A stretch of DNA of 64,000 nt from Pratylenchus scribneri. Lineage: Eukaryota > Nematoda > Chromadorea > Rhabditida > Pratylenchidae. The notes under the pieces were generated by a model. It was not told the DNA's origin, did not search any database, and saw nothing but the letters and a program-made list of their open reading frames with translations. Every line of letters begins with the position of its first letter. Positions within the stretch are counted from its first letter, which is position 1. Position numbers and translations under genes: made by a program. Shown one piece after another: positions 22,498-33,900 of the stretch. Location: positions 1,302,001-1,366,000 of the forward strand of contig JAQSEB010000050.1 in NCBI GenBank assembly GCA_030063045.1, read 5' to 3'.

Positions 22498-25400
22498 TCA
22501 GTGTGGACAATGGTCGTCATCAACTTGCAGAGACAAATAATTGCCAAATCGGTGCTGATGTTTGCTCAGAGGCGGCGGCGGTGGCCCCATTTCCGACCCG
22601 ACAGCTAAAATTTTAGTGGAAATAGAATTGAGTGAGGGCATATTATTAGGGAGAAAATTGAATGGAAGCAAAAATGGTAGGCGGAAAATAATTTATGCGA
22701 CAATTTTGAAATAAAGCTTAACAAGGCAATCACTAATTTTGGAAGGGAATATAACATTTGATAGCCCAGAGTATCTTTTACAATTTGGATTATTTAATTT
22801 TGAGAAATCCAGGCTTTGAGAAAAGTTAAATGTCTTTGAATGTAATAAATCCGCATTTTTGAAAGAAAGGCCACTTATTTTATAAATTATTTTATGTTTT
22901 CAAAAATTAGTTGAGCCACTTTTTAGAGGAAATTTAGGGCTTTCAAATGGCATATCGCTCTCCTAAATTGGTTACGCCCTTGTTGAGATATGGCCAAAAG
23001 AATGGCCTAGGTACCCAATGGTCCTGTTTCAAACTGCCCACTCCCAATTTTTCATTTAATTCCCCTTTAATTAACGAATTAGTGTATAGAAAAACCCAAA
23101 AATGTTTACAATTCCTCACTTTTATTATGTAAATGACCATTTCGGGCATTCCCCATGGAAATAGAAGCGCCATTTCGGCTGGATATTCTGCTGGTTGCCC
23201 GTTGGCTTTGTTGTGCCAATGTTTCTTTGTCCATTGAATCGGCACCGCAAATTTGTGCGCCAAAATAAGGGCATAAAAGGCTGGCAATTCGGGCACGAAA
23301 ACGACGCGAGAATAATGTGTAGAGGAGAGGATTGCCTTAAATAAGGGAATTTATCAATGAATGAATAAATTGCTTTTGGCCTCATTTTGTTCGCTGATTT
23401 GGGGTACTCAAAATCCCAAATAACCAAAATTCCAAGGAAGAAAAATTTGGGGATAAGTTTAAATTTAAGACTTTTGGGATTTTTAGTGTTGGGATTTACG
23501 TGTGAATCCTTCGACTTACATGCGCTGCAGAGCATGGCCAACGCGTTCATGAGCAAAATGAATTGATAGGGCGGATAAATGCGCACATGGAATAAACCCC
23601 TGGATATGTGGAAATGATTGATTATTTATTATATTAATTCATTATTTAATATCAAATGAAAATTCATTGGGAATTTCATTATCTATGCTATTCTTTTGCC
23701 CGGAATGTTCCTTCAGTACCTTGGCTATTCTTTTGGTCATATTACAACAAAAAAGCAACCAATTCAGGAAGGCGATATGCCATTTGAAAGCCCCAAATGT
23801 CCTCTAAAAAGTGGCTTTTCTAATATTTTGTAAACTATAAATAATTTGTAAAATTTACTGCCTTTTCTCTCTGATCATAAAATTTGGGCCAATTATACTC
23901 AAAGGCGTGTAACCTTGTTCAAAACTTAAATTGCTCAAAATTAATATAAGCTACTTTGTCGAGGACACTTTGGGCTTTCCAAAGGTATATCGCCTTCCTG
24001 AATTGGTAAATGCCTCGCTGAGTTATAGCCAAAAGCCAATCAATCGGCGTTATCATATGCAGTAGGGGAGATTTCAATATCTGGGAAATTCTTTGGACTA
24101 TAGCAAATCATTTCATTACCAATCCGGAAAGGCAATATGCCATTTTAAAGCCAATCCTTTTGAATATGATATACTCGAATTTTAATACGAAAAGTTGCTT
24201 TTAAGTTTTCAAAAAATTAGTTAAACCACTTTTTAGAGAACATTTAGGGCTTTCAAATGGCAAATTGCCTTCCTGAATTGGTTACTTCCTTATTGAGGTA
24301 TGGCCAAAATAATGGTACAGGTAATGATCAATTGTCCCCTCTACCGATTCCCACCGCCACCATTCACCTGGAAAGGAATATGGCCTGAATTGGACTGTAG
24401 CAAATGAAATAGATGGACACACATGCCACCAACATTTTCACAACATTTCGCCTCGTCTTTAACGCCTCCTCACGGGCGCTCAACAAGGCTGCGGATGATC
24501 CGGAACGGCTGCTGGCCGGATCCGCCTGGATTGAACCATTTCGCGCTTGACTCACCTTTTTCGTCTCTATAATGGAAGGAAATTTATTTTAAGAAAAAAT
24601 TGCAAAAAAATTTGCCCAAAGCTCAAAATTATTGTTTTTTTCCTATGAAATTAATCCATCTGATCGGTGTGTCCTCTCCTCACCGATCACCCGATTTGGC
24701 CATTTTTGACCTTCGTAAAGTTGTCGATTCTTGGCCCAAAGGACAGCGCAAATTTTGGAGTAGAGGAAGAGGAAAAGGGCACATGGGAACAAATAAAGCG
24801 ACAAAAATTCCAGCCATTTGTAGTGGAGCCAAAAATCGGAGCTGGCATGCAAATTGGCACAAACAGAGCCTGGAAAAATATGAGGGGGAATTTTGACGCT
24901 ATTTTTGGGGAGGAGGGCATTTTTCTAGAAACATAAATTGATGTTTTAATATTGAATTTGGTCAAAATTTGGAACAAAAATACACCGTAAATTGTTTCTG
25001 AATTTTTTTTTATTTTTGCTCGAAGCAAAAAAGGATATTTTAGTGAAATTTATTTTATAGCCAATTTTTCCCTTATAAATTTATTCACTCCATTTCAAAT
25101 TTCACTCACTGTTTTCCCTAATTTGATTATGCAATGCATATGGGACGGCAATAAGGCCGGTGGTCAGCCAAATTGCGCAAATTGTGATCAAAATATTCGT
25201 ACGAGAACAGAGGCGACGAGCATGGATGGGAAATACAATGGCAATGTAGCTGGAAATTTGAATTTAATTAAATAGGATTATTTGTTACATTCTGTTAATG
25301 AGATATTCTATTTTTCATTAATTAATCCTGCATATTTTAATTCCGCCTGCTGGTTGACTAAGTTTTAATAATTCCGCCTGGTTGACTAAGTTTTAATAAT

Positions 25401-26885
25401 TCCGCCTGGTTGACTAAGTTTTAATAATTCCGCCTGGTTGACTAAGTTTTAATAATTCCGCCTGGTTGACTAAGTTTTAATAATTCCGCCTGATTGACTA
25501 AGTTTTAATAATTCCGCCTGTTTGACTAAGTTTTAATAATTCCGCCTGTTTGACTAAGTTTTAATAATTCCGCCTGTTTGACTAAGTTTTAATAATTCCG
25601 CCTGGTTGACTAAGTTTTAATAATTCCGCCTGGTTGACTAAGTTTTAATAATTCCGCCTGGTTGACTAAGTTTTAATAATTCCGCCTGGTTGACTAAGTT
25701 TTAATAATTCCGCCTGGTTGACTAAGTTTTAATAATTCCGCCTGGTTGACTAAGTTTTAATAATTCCGCCTGGTTGACTAAGTTTTAAATAATTCCGCCT
25801 GGTTGACTAAGTTTTAATTGCACCCGTTTTAATAAAGAATAATTCCGCCTGCTAATCCGCTTGTTTTTTAAGGAGTGCCGTCAATTTCCATCGGAAAAAT
25901 TTCTCCAACTCTCCAAATTTTAATTATATAAAATTTTTCTAATTAAAAATTTTGTTTTCATAAATTCCACATTTGCACATTTTTATGACAAATAAATGAA
26001 TTTGTTTTCATTTTCACATCAAAGACCAACCGTTCAATACAAACGGTCAATTGTGTGAGAATTGAGGTGAACAGAAAAACACATTCAAAATAACGAGCAA
26101 CTGGGCAAAGGTAACGGGGCAACCATGGAATCCACGTGGGCGAGCCAAATACGATGGTGGGCGTCCATTCAACGGATGTGGTGATCAAATTCAGGCCATC
26201 AGCAATTGCCTGAGTGAGGAAATTTTATAGAAAAGAGAATAAAATGGAAAATGGGATATATGGAATGGATGGATTAAATAACTTCTGAAATTGCTGAATA
26301 CCTTCATTTTTTTAGGCTTATATCTCATGCAAGTATCTATTGGATGGTAATATACCATTTAAAAGCCAAATGTGTCTCTACATTTTGGCCATTTTAAATT
26401 TGATTAAATCCACTTTTAAAAAATGTTAAATTTCTTTGAATTTAATTAACTCGGATTTTTAAAGATTTTTACTTTTCAAAAAATTTATTAAGCCACTTTT
26501 TAGAGGACATTTAGAGCTTTCAAATGTCATATTGCCTTCTCGAATTGGTTGCTTCCTTGTTGAGCTATGGCCAAAAGAAGACCCGAGGTTTTGAAATTAT
26601 GGTAACTAATCCTCCTATTTCGCTTTAAAAATGGGGAATTTGTGCCAATTCACTGACCAAATTGAGCAACAACAAATTCATCACACTTCGACGCATCTTC
26701 TTGTCCCCAAGAATGGCCACAATCACTAGAAAATTGCCAAGTAGGCCAATTGAAGTTAACAAGGAGAAAAGTGAGCCAAAAAGTAATCGCCAAGGCAGCG
26801 AAATTAGTTGGCGCATTTTTAATGGATTTTTTTGATTATTCTGCAAAATTTGGAAGAATTTTTTGGAGGAAATTTTGGAAGTCAT
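22498..26885 (-). CDS. Rhodopsin-family G-protein-coupled receptor, neuropeptide type
   Basis: Seven-pass receptor rebuilt from eight exons on the - strand: 26885-26658, 26209-26031, 25249-25110, 24869-24711, 24566-24368, 23599-23520, 23335-23120, 22604-22498. They total 1308 bases (435 residues) with all phases matching. Signatures in order: GNFLV in TM1; LNLAIAD in TM2; a Cys before TM3 (LCPVARYFE); CIERYIAI at the end of TM3; a TM5 containing LYLFPCALFLFLYS; KTRRNVVKMLVACVS leading into TM6 with CYSP; and NPLLYTLFSRRFR closing TM7. The ERY and NPLLY motifs indicate an active class A receptor, probably peptide-gated; I cannot name the ligand. If exon 7 is not spliced at 23119 it reads into a stop at 23106, giving an alternative C-terminus. 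The gene converges on ess-2. Confidence 0.9.
22700..23020. repeat. Family A copy, last GPCR intron
   Basis: Full palindromic copy between the last two receptor exons. Its right arm ends GAGATATGGCCAAAAGAATGG. Confidence 0.8.
23690..24330. repeat. Two adjacent family A copies, GPCR intron 5
   Basis: One copy spans about 23700-24030 and a second 24060-24325, head to tail. The second lacks part of its left arm. Confidence 0.75.
25340..25866. repeat. Tandem array, GTTGACTAAG variant, GPCR intron 2
   Basis: About 17 units of 28 bases: AATTCCGCCTG, then GTTGACTAAG or TTTGACTAAG, then TTTTAAT. The CCGCC core is shared with the 24-base arrays, but the linker is longer and the array is very uniform. 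Confidence 0.95.
26290..26590. repeat. Family A copy, GPCR intron 1
   Basis: Diverged copy. The left arm near 26340-26400 is weak, while the right arm at 26490-26575 is well preserved. Confidence 0.7.
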
Positions 26886-28449
26886 GCGATTGAAAAAAAA
26901 GAAATGAGCTCAAAATAATTGAATATATTGACTGCGAAATTCAATTCCCCTTTAAGGAAAAACAATTAAAATGGGAAGGGGGAATGAGGGCACAAATTTC
27001 AAGTGGTTTGGTTGGTGCCATGCCAATAAAATGTGAATGTCCAATGTGCCTTTCATTTCAATTTTGGGCCGTGTTGCCATTCCATTTTGACGCATTCTTC
27101 CCTTTGCCACCCCTTTTGGCCAATTTCCCCTTGCCAAAACATTTGGAGGAGGGTTTTGAGCCGGCTTGAATTTCTTTCCCTTTGAATGAATCTTCTAAAA
27201 TGCAATTCGAATACACTCATTTGAGGGGGGAATACTTTTTTTGTGGCCCAAGGCAGCGCCAAAGGGGAAAATGTGGGAGGTGGAATGGAATTGGATGGAG
27301 GGAAAGCAGCAAATGGGAAATGGGAGGGGCAAACCAATTGAAAAGAATGTTCCGATGGAACATATCAATGGCCAATATCCTACCCCTTTCCCCCATGATG
27401 GCCTTTTTGGATGAGCCAAGAGCCAAGAGCCATGGCCATTCGGCAGGAAAATGGCCAATTTCCTTGTCTGCCCATTCAAATTTGTAGTCAAAAAGTTTCG
27501 GAATATTTTGTGAAATTTCCTCCTTTGGCATCGTTGGTGTTTTCCAGGAGCCTATCTTTTTTTTTGAGAAAGTGCAATTTTATGAATATTAATTTTTGGG
27601 ATGTGGCAGACATTTGAGTAAGGGAAAACCGTAGATCAGCAGACAATAAATATTCTCAATTTTAAATACTTATCAATGAAAGGGCATGGCTCCATTGATG
27701 GCCCAATTCTTTTTACCATTCATATATTTATTAATTACCAATTTAATTCAAAATTTCAAGAAAATATACTATGGATATTGCCCCAAATTTGGATGGAATA
27801 TAAATCCATGAAAAGGATGGCCAATTCTCGATAAATAAATGACCCTTCCCTGAACAAAAACCATGTTAGAAGAATTAGGACTAGGCCAATGAAAGGAAAA
27901 TTGAATTCAAAAAGACAATAAAAAATGAGGATTTTGGCTTCAAAGAATGGAATGAACTGTAAAGTTGATTAAAGGGCACAAAAGAATGCTGTCGGGTAAA
28001 GGGCAATGGGCACAATTGTTGGAATAATGAGAAATGTGGGCACAAATTCAATTAAATTACCCCAGAATAATAAAAAGAGCTCCCCGGCATAAATTAGCTT
28101 AATTGAATCGAAATGGCTGTAGGGGCACAAACAAAATATGGGAAATAAAACACCTGAGCCCACCAGTTTTTCGCGAATTTGAATTCAATTTGAGGGCGAA
28201 ATTTAGGCGGAAAATGGAAAACAACAATTCTAAAAATATGAATGAAGGGGACAGCAAGGGTGAATGGATGACTTACTTATGTGTCTATTTTAAAATGGCT
28301 TAAAATGAATGGGAAAAAATGGTAAAAGTATTTTTAGGAAAACAAAACAAACTTTTTCTATGGAAAGAACACAATGAAAGTATTATTTGCCACCTAAACT
28401 AAAGCCCATCCTATTCTATTACGCCTGTTCTTTGATTATACAGCTTGTT

Positions 28450-28915
28450 TTAATTCCGCCTGTTTGACTATGTTTTAATAATTCCGCCTGGCGAACTTAG
28501 AATAATTCCGCCTGGCGAACTTAGAATAATTCCGCCTGTTTTGCTTAGAATAATTCCGCCTGGCGAACTTAGAATAATTCCGCCTGGCGAACTTATTAGA
28601 ATAATTCCGCCTGTTTTGCTTAGAATAATTCCGCCTGGCGAACTTATTAGAATAATTCCGCCTGTTTTGCTTAGAATAATTCCGCCTGGCGAACTTAGAA
28701 TAATTCCGCCTGTTTTTCTTAGAATAATTCCGCCTGGCGAACTTATTAGAATAATTCCGCCTGTTTTGCTTAGAATAATTCCGCCTGGCGAACTTAGAAT
28801 AATTCCGCCTGTTTTTCTTAGAATAATTCCGCCTGGCGAACTTAGAATAATTCCGCCTGTTTTACTTAGAATAATTCCGCCTGGTTGACTAAGTTTTAAT
28901 AATTCCGCCTGTTTT
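28450..28915. repeat. 24-base tandem array, intergenic
   Basis: Reverse-oriented units with three linker types (GCGAACTTAG, TTTTGCTTAG, TTTTTCTTAG). Several units carry a four-base addition (GCGAACTTATTAG) that recurs at regular spacing, showing duplication in blocks of several units. Confidence 0.95.
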
Positions 28916-30394
28916 CTTTTCTTCGGTAAATTTACTACCCTTGCCAAATATTTTTGTTCTCCGAAATTAAGGAAGAGAGAAGGTAATATTTTGTTTATTA
29001 AAAATTGAGTAAAGCGGATGATGTCCCCAGCAGGAAATAAATATATTTTCCTCTGCTAATAAAACATCTGCGCAGGTAAAATGTCAGGCAAAAGGGCAAA
29101 TTCCCTTTAAATGCAGCAAAAAAAAAAAGGAATTTTTGTGCGGTTGTGAAAAACAAGTGGAAGGTTAATAAACCAAAAAGGGATAGAAAGGGGTAACCAA
29201 ATTTATGAAGGGGTCTATGGCCATATTGATAGAAAGGGGCATTGTGGCGCGAATCCTCGGCCGAGGGAAATCTAATTTTTTGAGGCAGATTCATCCTCCT
29301 TTTGTGCCATATATTATTACTGCCTCTCTTTTTGTGACAGTTTTTTTGCGCCTCACCGAATAACGAATATATTCCCATTGTGTTGCTTCCCAGAAAAGTA
29401 AACCCAAAAAAGGAAGAAGAGAAGAATTGAAAATGGATTTTAAAAAAATAAATTTGGATGGAAAAATATAAATTGGCTAACCAAAAAAATCGAAAATTAT
29501 TCAAAGGATTTTTAAACGAAATTTTTATGGCAATTAGGAATTCACAAATCACCGCACTATCAGAGCATGATGCCATGGCAAAGTTAGATACCAAATTAAA
29601 TGTTAAATTCTCTCATATTTGGCTGCACTTCTTCAAATCCAATTAAAGACCCCCCTTCTGGCTGATTTGCCTTTTTAATGGAGAGGCGGCACATCCCCAT
29701 ACTTTTTTATGTCATTTTTAGAAGGAAGGCCAACTTTTAGCGGAAAAGCGTACTCATCAGCCTTGGGAATGGCGCAATGGAAAAAAAGGAATATATTGAG
29801 GGGAAAATGGGACGAAAATATGGATGGAATTGGAAATGGGAAATTTGAATGAATGTGAACAGCTGCTGCTTCCTTTTGGCCATTTTTTCTGTTTTGCTTT
29901 TCCGCAGATGCTTCAGAATCCTTTTCGCCTCCCTTTCGACGGTACAAACTCAATTGGCACCTAAATATGGAGGGTGGTTTTGTGTTGGCTCAGCTGTCAA
30001 CCAGCAGCCAAAAATCCTATTTTTCATTATCCGCCATCCCCAAAAATGGCCGTAGTTTCTCCTTTTCCTCTCGCCTTTTCACCACATTTTACTTTAATGC
30101 ATCAAAGCGCGGGCGGAAGAAGACTCCCATTAATTTGTACCGGCGATGTTCCTCACCCCCTAAAATAGGCGCCCCCGCAGAATATTTCATTCATTCTTGA
30201 CAAGGAGGGAGGAGGGTTGGCTATGTTATTTTCATTTTGGAGGTGGCATTTTCATGGCTTGATGAATTTTAGAATTAAATTTGGTTTGATTGATTGATGA
30301 ATTTTAGAGCAAAATGTTTTATTTAAATGTGGCAACAGATGAAGTTGATTGGATGGAAAAATTGGGGTTAAAACATTTCAATACCACCGATTGA

Positions 30395-30725
30395 ACATTC
30401 GTATCGGTTTTTGGCCTATATCTCAACGAGGCAATGACCAATTTTGGAAGGCGATATACCAATGGAAAGCCCTGAATATCCTCTAAAAAGTGGCCACTTT
30501 TCAATTTTATAGAATCTAACTTTATTGAAAGTTACATGTCTTTGAGTGTAATAAACCCGAATTTCTTGAGGAAAATCCGTTTATTTTACAAATTATTTAA
30601 AATTTTCAGAAAATTAGTTTAGCAACTTTTTAGAGGACATTTAGGGCTTTTGAATGGCATATCGCCTTCCTAAATTGGTTGTTTCCTCATTGAGATATGG
30701 CCAAAAGAATGGCCATGGTACTAAA
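30395..30725. repeat. Family A copy, intergenic
   Basis: One of only two clearly intergenic copies. Both arms are well preserved, including CTCTAAAAAGTGGCCACTT on the left and TTTTTAGAGGACATTTAGGG on the right. Confidence 0.8.
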
Positions 30726-31479
30726 ATGTCCTATTTATGGAATGCCAAGTGAATTTTAACTGTAAAGAAATAATTAACACTTTGAAGATTGGATAATTTA
30801 TGGATTTTGTTAGGTTTTTAGTCAATTTCAAAATTATTTATTTATTCATAAAAATGTGCATAAAAATGCCTCAAAAAGACCAAACCTTCTTCAAAATGAG
30901 ACTCATTCAAATTCTTCAGCCAATTTTGCCCACATTGAATTCTACTTATGGAAATTTTTTTCCTCCTTCAAATTGAGGAATGAATATGGAAAGGGAGGGG
31001 GAAGGGGGTATTATTTTCCTTTAATGGTGTAAAAATTGGTGCAACATCCAACCCAAAAAATTGAGGTAAATTGGCCTTAAAATTGTCGCAAATATTCCCC
31101 GTCCTTTGGCCTCATTTACGCCGGCGGCCCCATTCTGCTGGGAAGCTTCGAACAAAAAATGAGGTTTAAAGAGGCTAAAGTAGGTGGCCAATTTTAGGGG
31201 GAAAATGAGTGGAAAATTGGTGGAGAAAATATTATTCAAAGAATTTCGGCAAAATATAGAGAAAAAGGAGGTCGACCAAATGGCGCAGCTGGAAGCCTAT
31301 CGTAATATAGGTCGAAAAGTGGCCAAAATTTATCAAAAATGGTGAATTAAAAGTCATCATGTTTTCCTATACATTTTGAAAGAGAAATGGAGGCCATAAA
31401 TGATTTTGGCTTTTTAATTGGTTTAATTGTGAATGGCACAAAAAAATATACTGAAAAATGTTTGATTTATGCCCGGATT

Positions 31480-31630
31480 GGTACTATTGCAGTTTACGGG
31501 ATGGAAGGGAAGAAAGATGAAGAAGAGGATGAAGAATAAGATCATCCTCAACTTCATCTCTTCTTCTTCATCATAAATCATAATCTTCCCCATCTTTCTT
31601 CCCTTCCATCCCGTAAACTGCAATAGTACC
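31480..31630. repeat. Long hairpin, arms of about 65-75 bases
   Basis: The left arm begins GGTACTATTGCAGTTTACGG and the right arm ends with CCGTAAACTGCAATAGTACC, its exact complement. The inner parts pair as GA-rich against TC-rich sequence (GGAAGGGAAGAAAGATG with CATCTTTCTTCCCTTCC). The loop is near 31545. Confidence 0.85.
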
Positions 31631-33900
31631 CCTGCTGATTTGTTTGTGTTTCGTTTTTTGGCCCTTTTTTGCAATAATAAATGAATAGGGAATTTGCTTC
31701 CACAAAAATATTCCCACGACTAAAATGTTTCCTCCCAACAATTTGGGTTGGCTTTTAATTATGAATTCAATTGGGACGGCGTCATCTTCTACTGATTGTG
31801 AGGAAGAAAGAAGATGGATTCCCGCCGGAAGAACTTTGGCCAATCCTGTGAAGGTGGTGCGAGGACAAAGATTGGCTCATTGGAAGGAGGGGAGCAGGGA
31901 GGTGTGAAGAATGCCGAGGGCCAATGGAAAAAAATGAAATTTGGCCAAACCCACAAAAAAAAAAAACAATGAAAATGGGAAGGAATGGGGAAAGGGAATT
32001 GATGGCGGAATAATTTGTTTTTTTTTGGTAATTTTGGGCCCAAGGGGGGAAAATAGGCAATAGGTGGCACAAAATTTCATTGAATTTTTAAATTTCACTC
32101 TGGCTGAAATTCGCGGTAATTTTTGACCCGGAAAGAAGGTAAAAAATAAGGCCAATTCAATGGAAATCCAGCGGTGTAGTAGTGGGGGGGGGGGGGGGGG
32201 GGGAGAGGTCTTTGAATAGTGCATTTTTAATTTAATAAAATTAAATTACACAAATTTGTTTTGATTTCAATTCCAATAATTTCATTTAAATTTGTTTTTC
32301 CAATTTGCCATAATTAGCTTTAACCCATTCACCCAAATTGGCGACAATTTAATTCATTTTTTATTTATATTAAAAATGAATAAAAAATAAAAAAAATAAA
32401 TTTGAACAAACAAAAATTATGCCTGTCTTCTTTCATATATCCAATAATAATTATAATTATATTTAAATTAAAGCAAATGAGGAAAAATAATAGAACATAA
32501 ATTGATTTAATTATATTAAAATGCACAAAGCTTTGACGAGAGGAAAAAGAATTAAAATTGACTGGGATTAATGGGAAAATTAAATGATGAAATATAAATT
32601 TGAATAATGACTGAAGCCCGCGAATTTAGAGGAGGAGGAATATAAAGCCCAAAATTATCCCAAAATTATCTTTGAAAATGGCTAATAATTTTTGAGAGAA
32701 TATTTAGAATGCCCAAATGACTTTTACATGGCTTTTTTCGAGCTAAATGGCATTTAATGAGGGTACAAATGAATAAATGGAATTTATGCACAAATGCCAG
32801 CAATGAGGAGGATGAAGGAAATCCGGGGGATTTTGATTTGATTGAATGAATTGAAAAGGGAAAAGGTGGGTTGGCATCAAAAATGCCCCGGAGGGCAACA
32901 GGAAATTATGGAGGATGGAAGAAATGATATTAATGAAAAGGGGAAGAAATCGGAAATGAGTACATTTGCGGGGGAACATTTTATATTATTGGGACATTTT
33001 TGTGACGCTGGCGACAAAAATGGTCAGCAAAAAAGGAAAAGAATGGGGAAGGAAATGAACGTTAAAAATTAGTTTTGTGATTGATTCTTGGGAAAATAAT
33101 AAAATATTTTATTTTGCACAAAATGGAAAAAAATTGCAAAAATTTGGGTATAAAAATGAAAATAGAAATATTGCACAAAAATAAATAATAAGCAAATTGT
33201 GTGGGAAAATCAAATTCCCAAAACAAATAAATATAAAAAAAAGAATGGCCTATAATTGGAATATTAGCTTTTATAATATTTGCAAAAATGGAAGAGGAGA
33301 ATGCCATCAAAAAATTTGGTCAATTAATGATTAATTTATACAAAAATAGGGTTGCTCAAAATCAGTTTTAAACCAAAAAACTCAGTTGATTTTAAACCGG
33401 TTTTTTTCGCAAATTTCTATTTTCGATTTTACCAAAAAAGTTCGATTTCTCCAATTTTCGGTCATTTTGAGAGCAAAAATTCCGAATTTTGGTTTTAAAT
33501 TGTATCGATTTTCTGAAACCGAAACTGACCCTGAGTAATCCGTAATAAAAAATGAAATAGCCAATTGATAAAATTAATTAATTGACCATATCCAAAAAAA
33601 GGAATTTTTGGTAATATTTTAAAATTAAAAATGAGAGGAAGTTCCAAAATTAACAAATTAATTGACCAAATTTTCCAATTATTTGATATATACATAAATT
33701 AATTGCCCGGAATATAGGGAGATTGTGGTCTCCAAAAATGGACACCGAATGGCCAAATTGATAAAGGAAATATACAAATAAATATAATTTTGGGGTTTTT
33801 ACAAAATGAAAGGTGGATGGATATCTGCTGCCAATAATTTTTATGGATGCAATGGATTTGCCAATGCCAATGTTTGAGGAAATTATGGCCAATTCATAGT

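Larger units (their letters stand above)
26886..33900. other. 7 kb without a recognised gene
   Basis: Lies between the GPCR first exon and the adenylyl cyclase stop codon. It contains a 24-base-type array (28450-28915), a family A copy (30395-30725), a hairpin (31480-31630) and a 20-base G run (32184-32203). The longest open frame (28998-29594, - strand, 198 codons) is low-complexity with no domain and no splice partners. The receptor promoter and the cyclase 3' UTR should lie here. Confidence 0.5.

Noticed and set aside
22244..22510. 88-codon - strand frame as a separate gene
   Set aside because: It lies downstream of the proposed last GPCR exon and is better explained as its 3' UTR; no family match.
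28998..29594. 198-codon frame on the - strand
   Set aside because: Phe/Ile-rich with no motif, no phase-matched neighbours and no start context. AT-rich chance opening.
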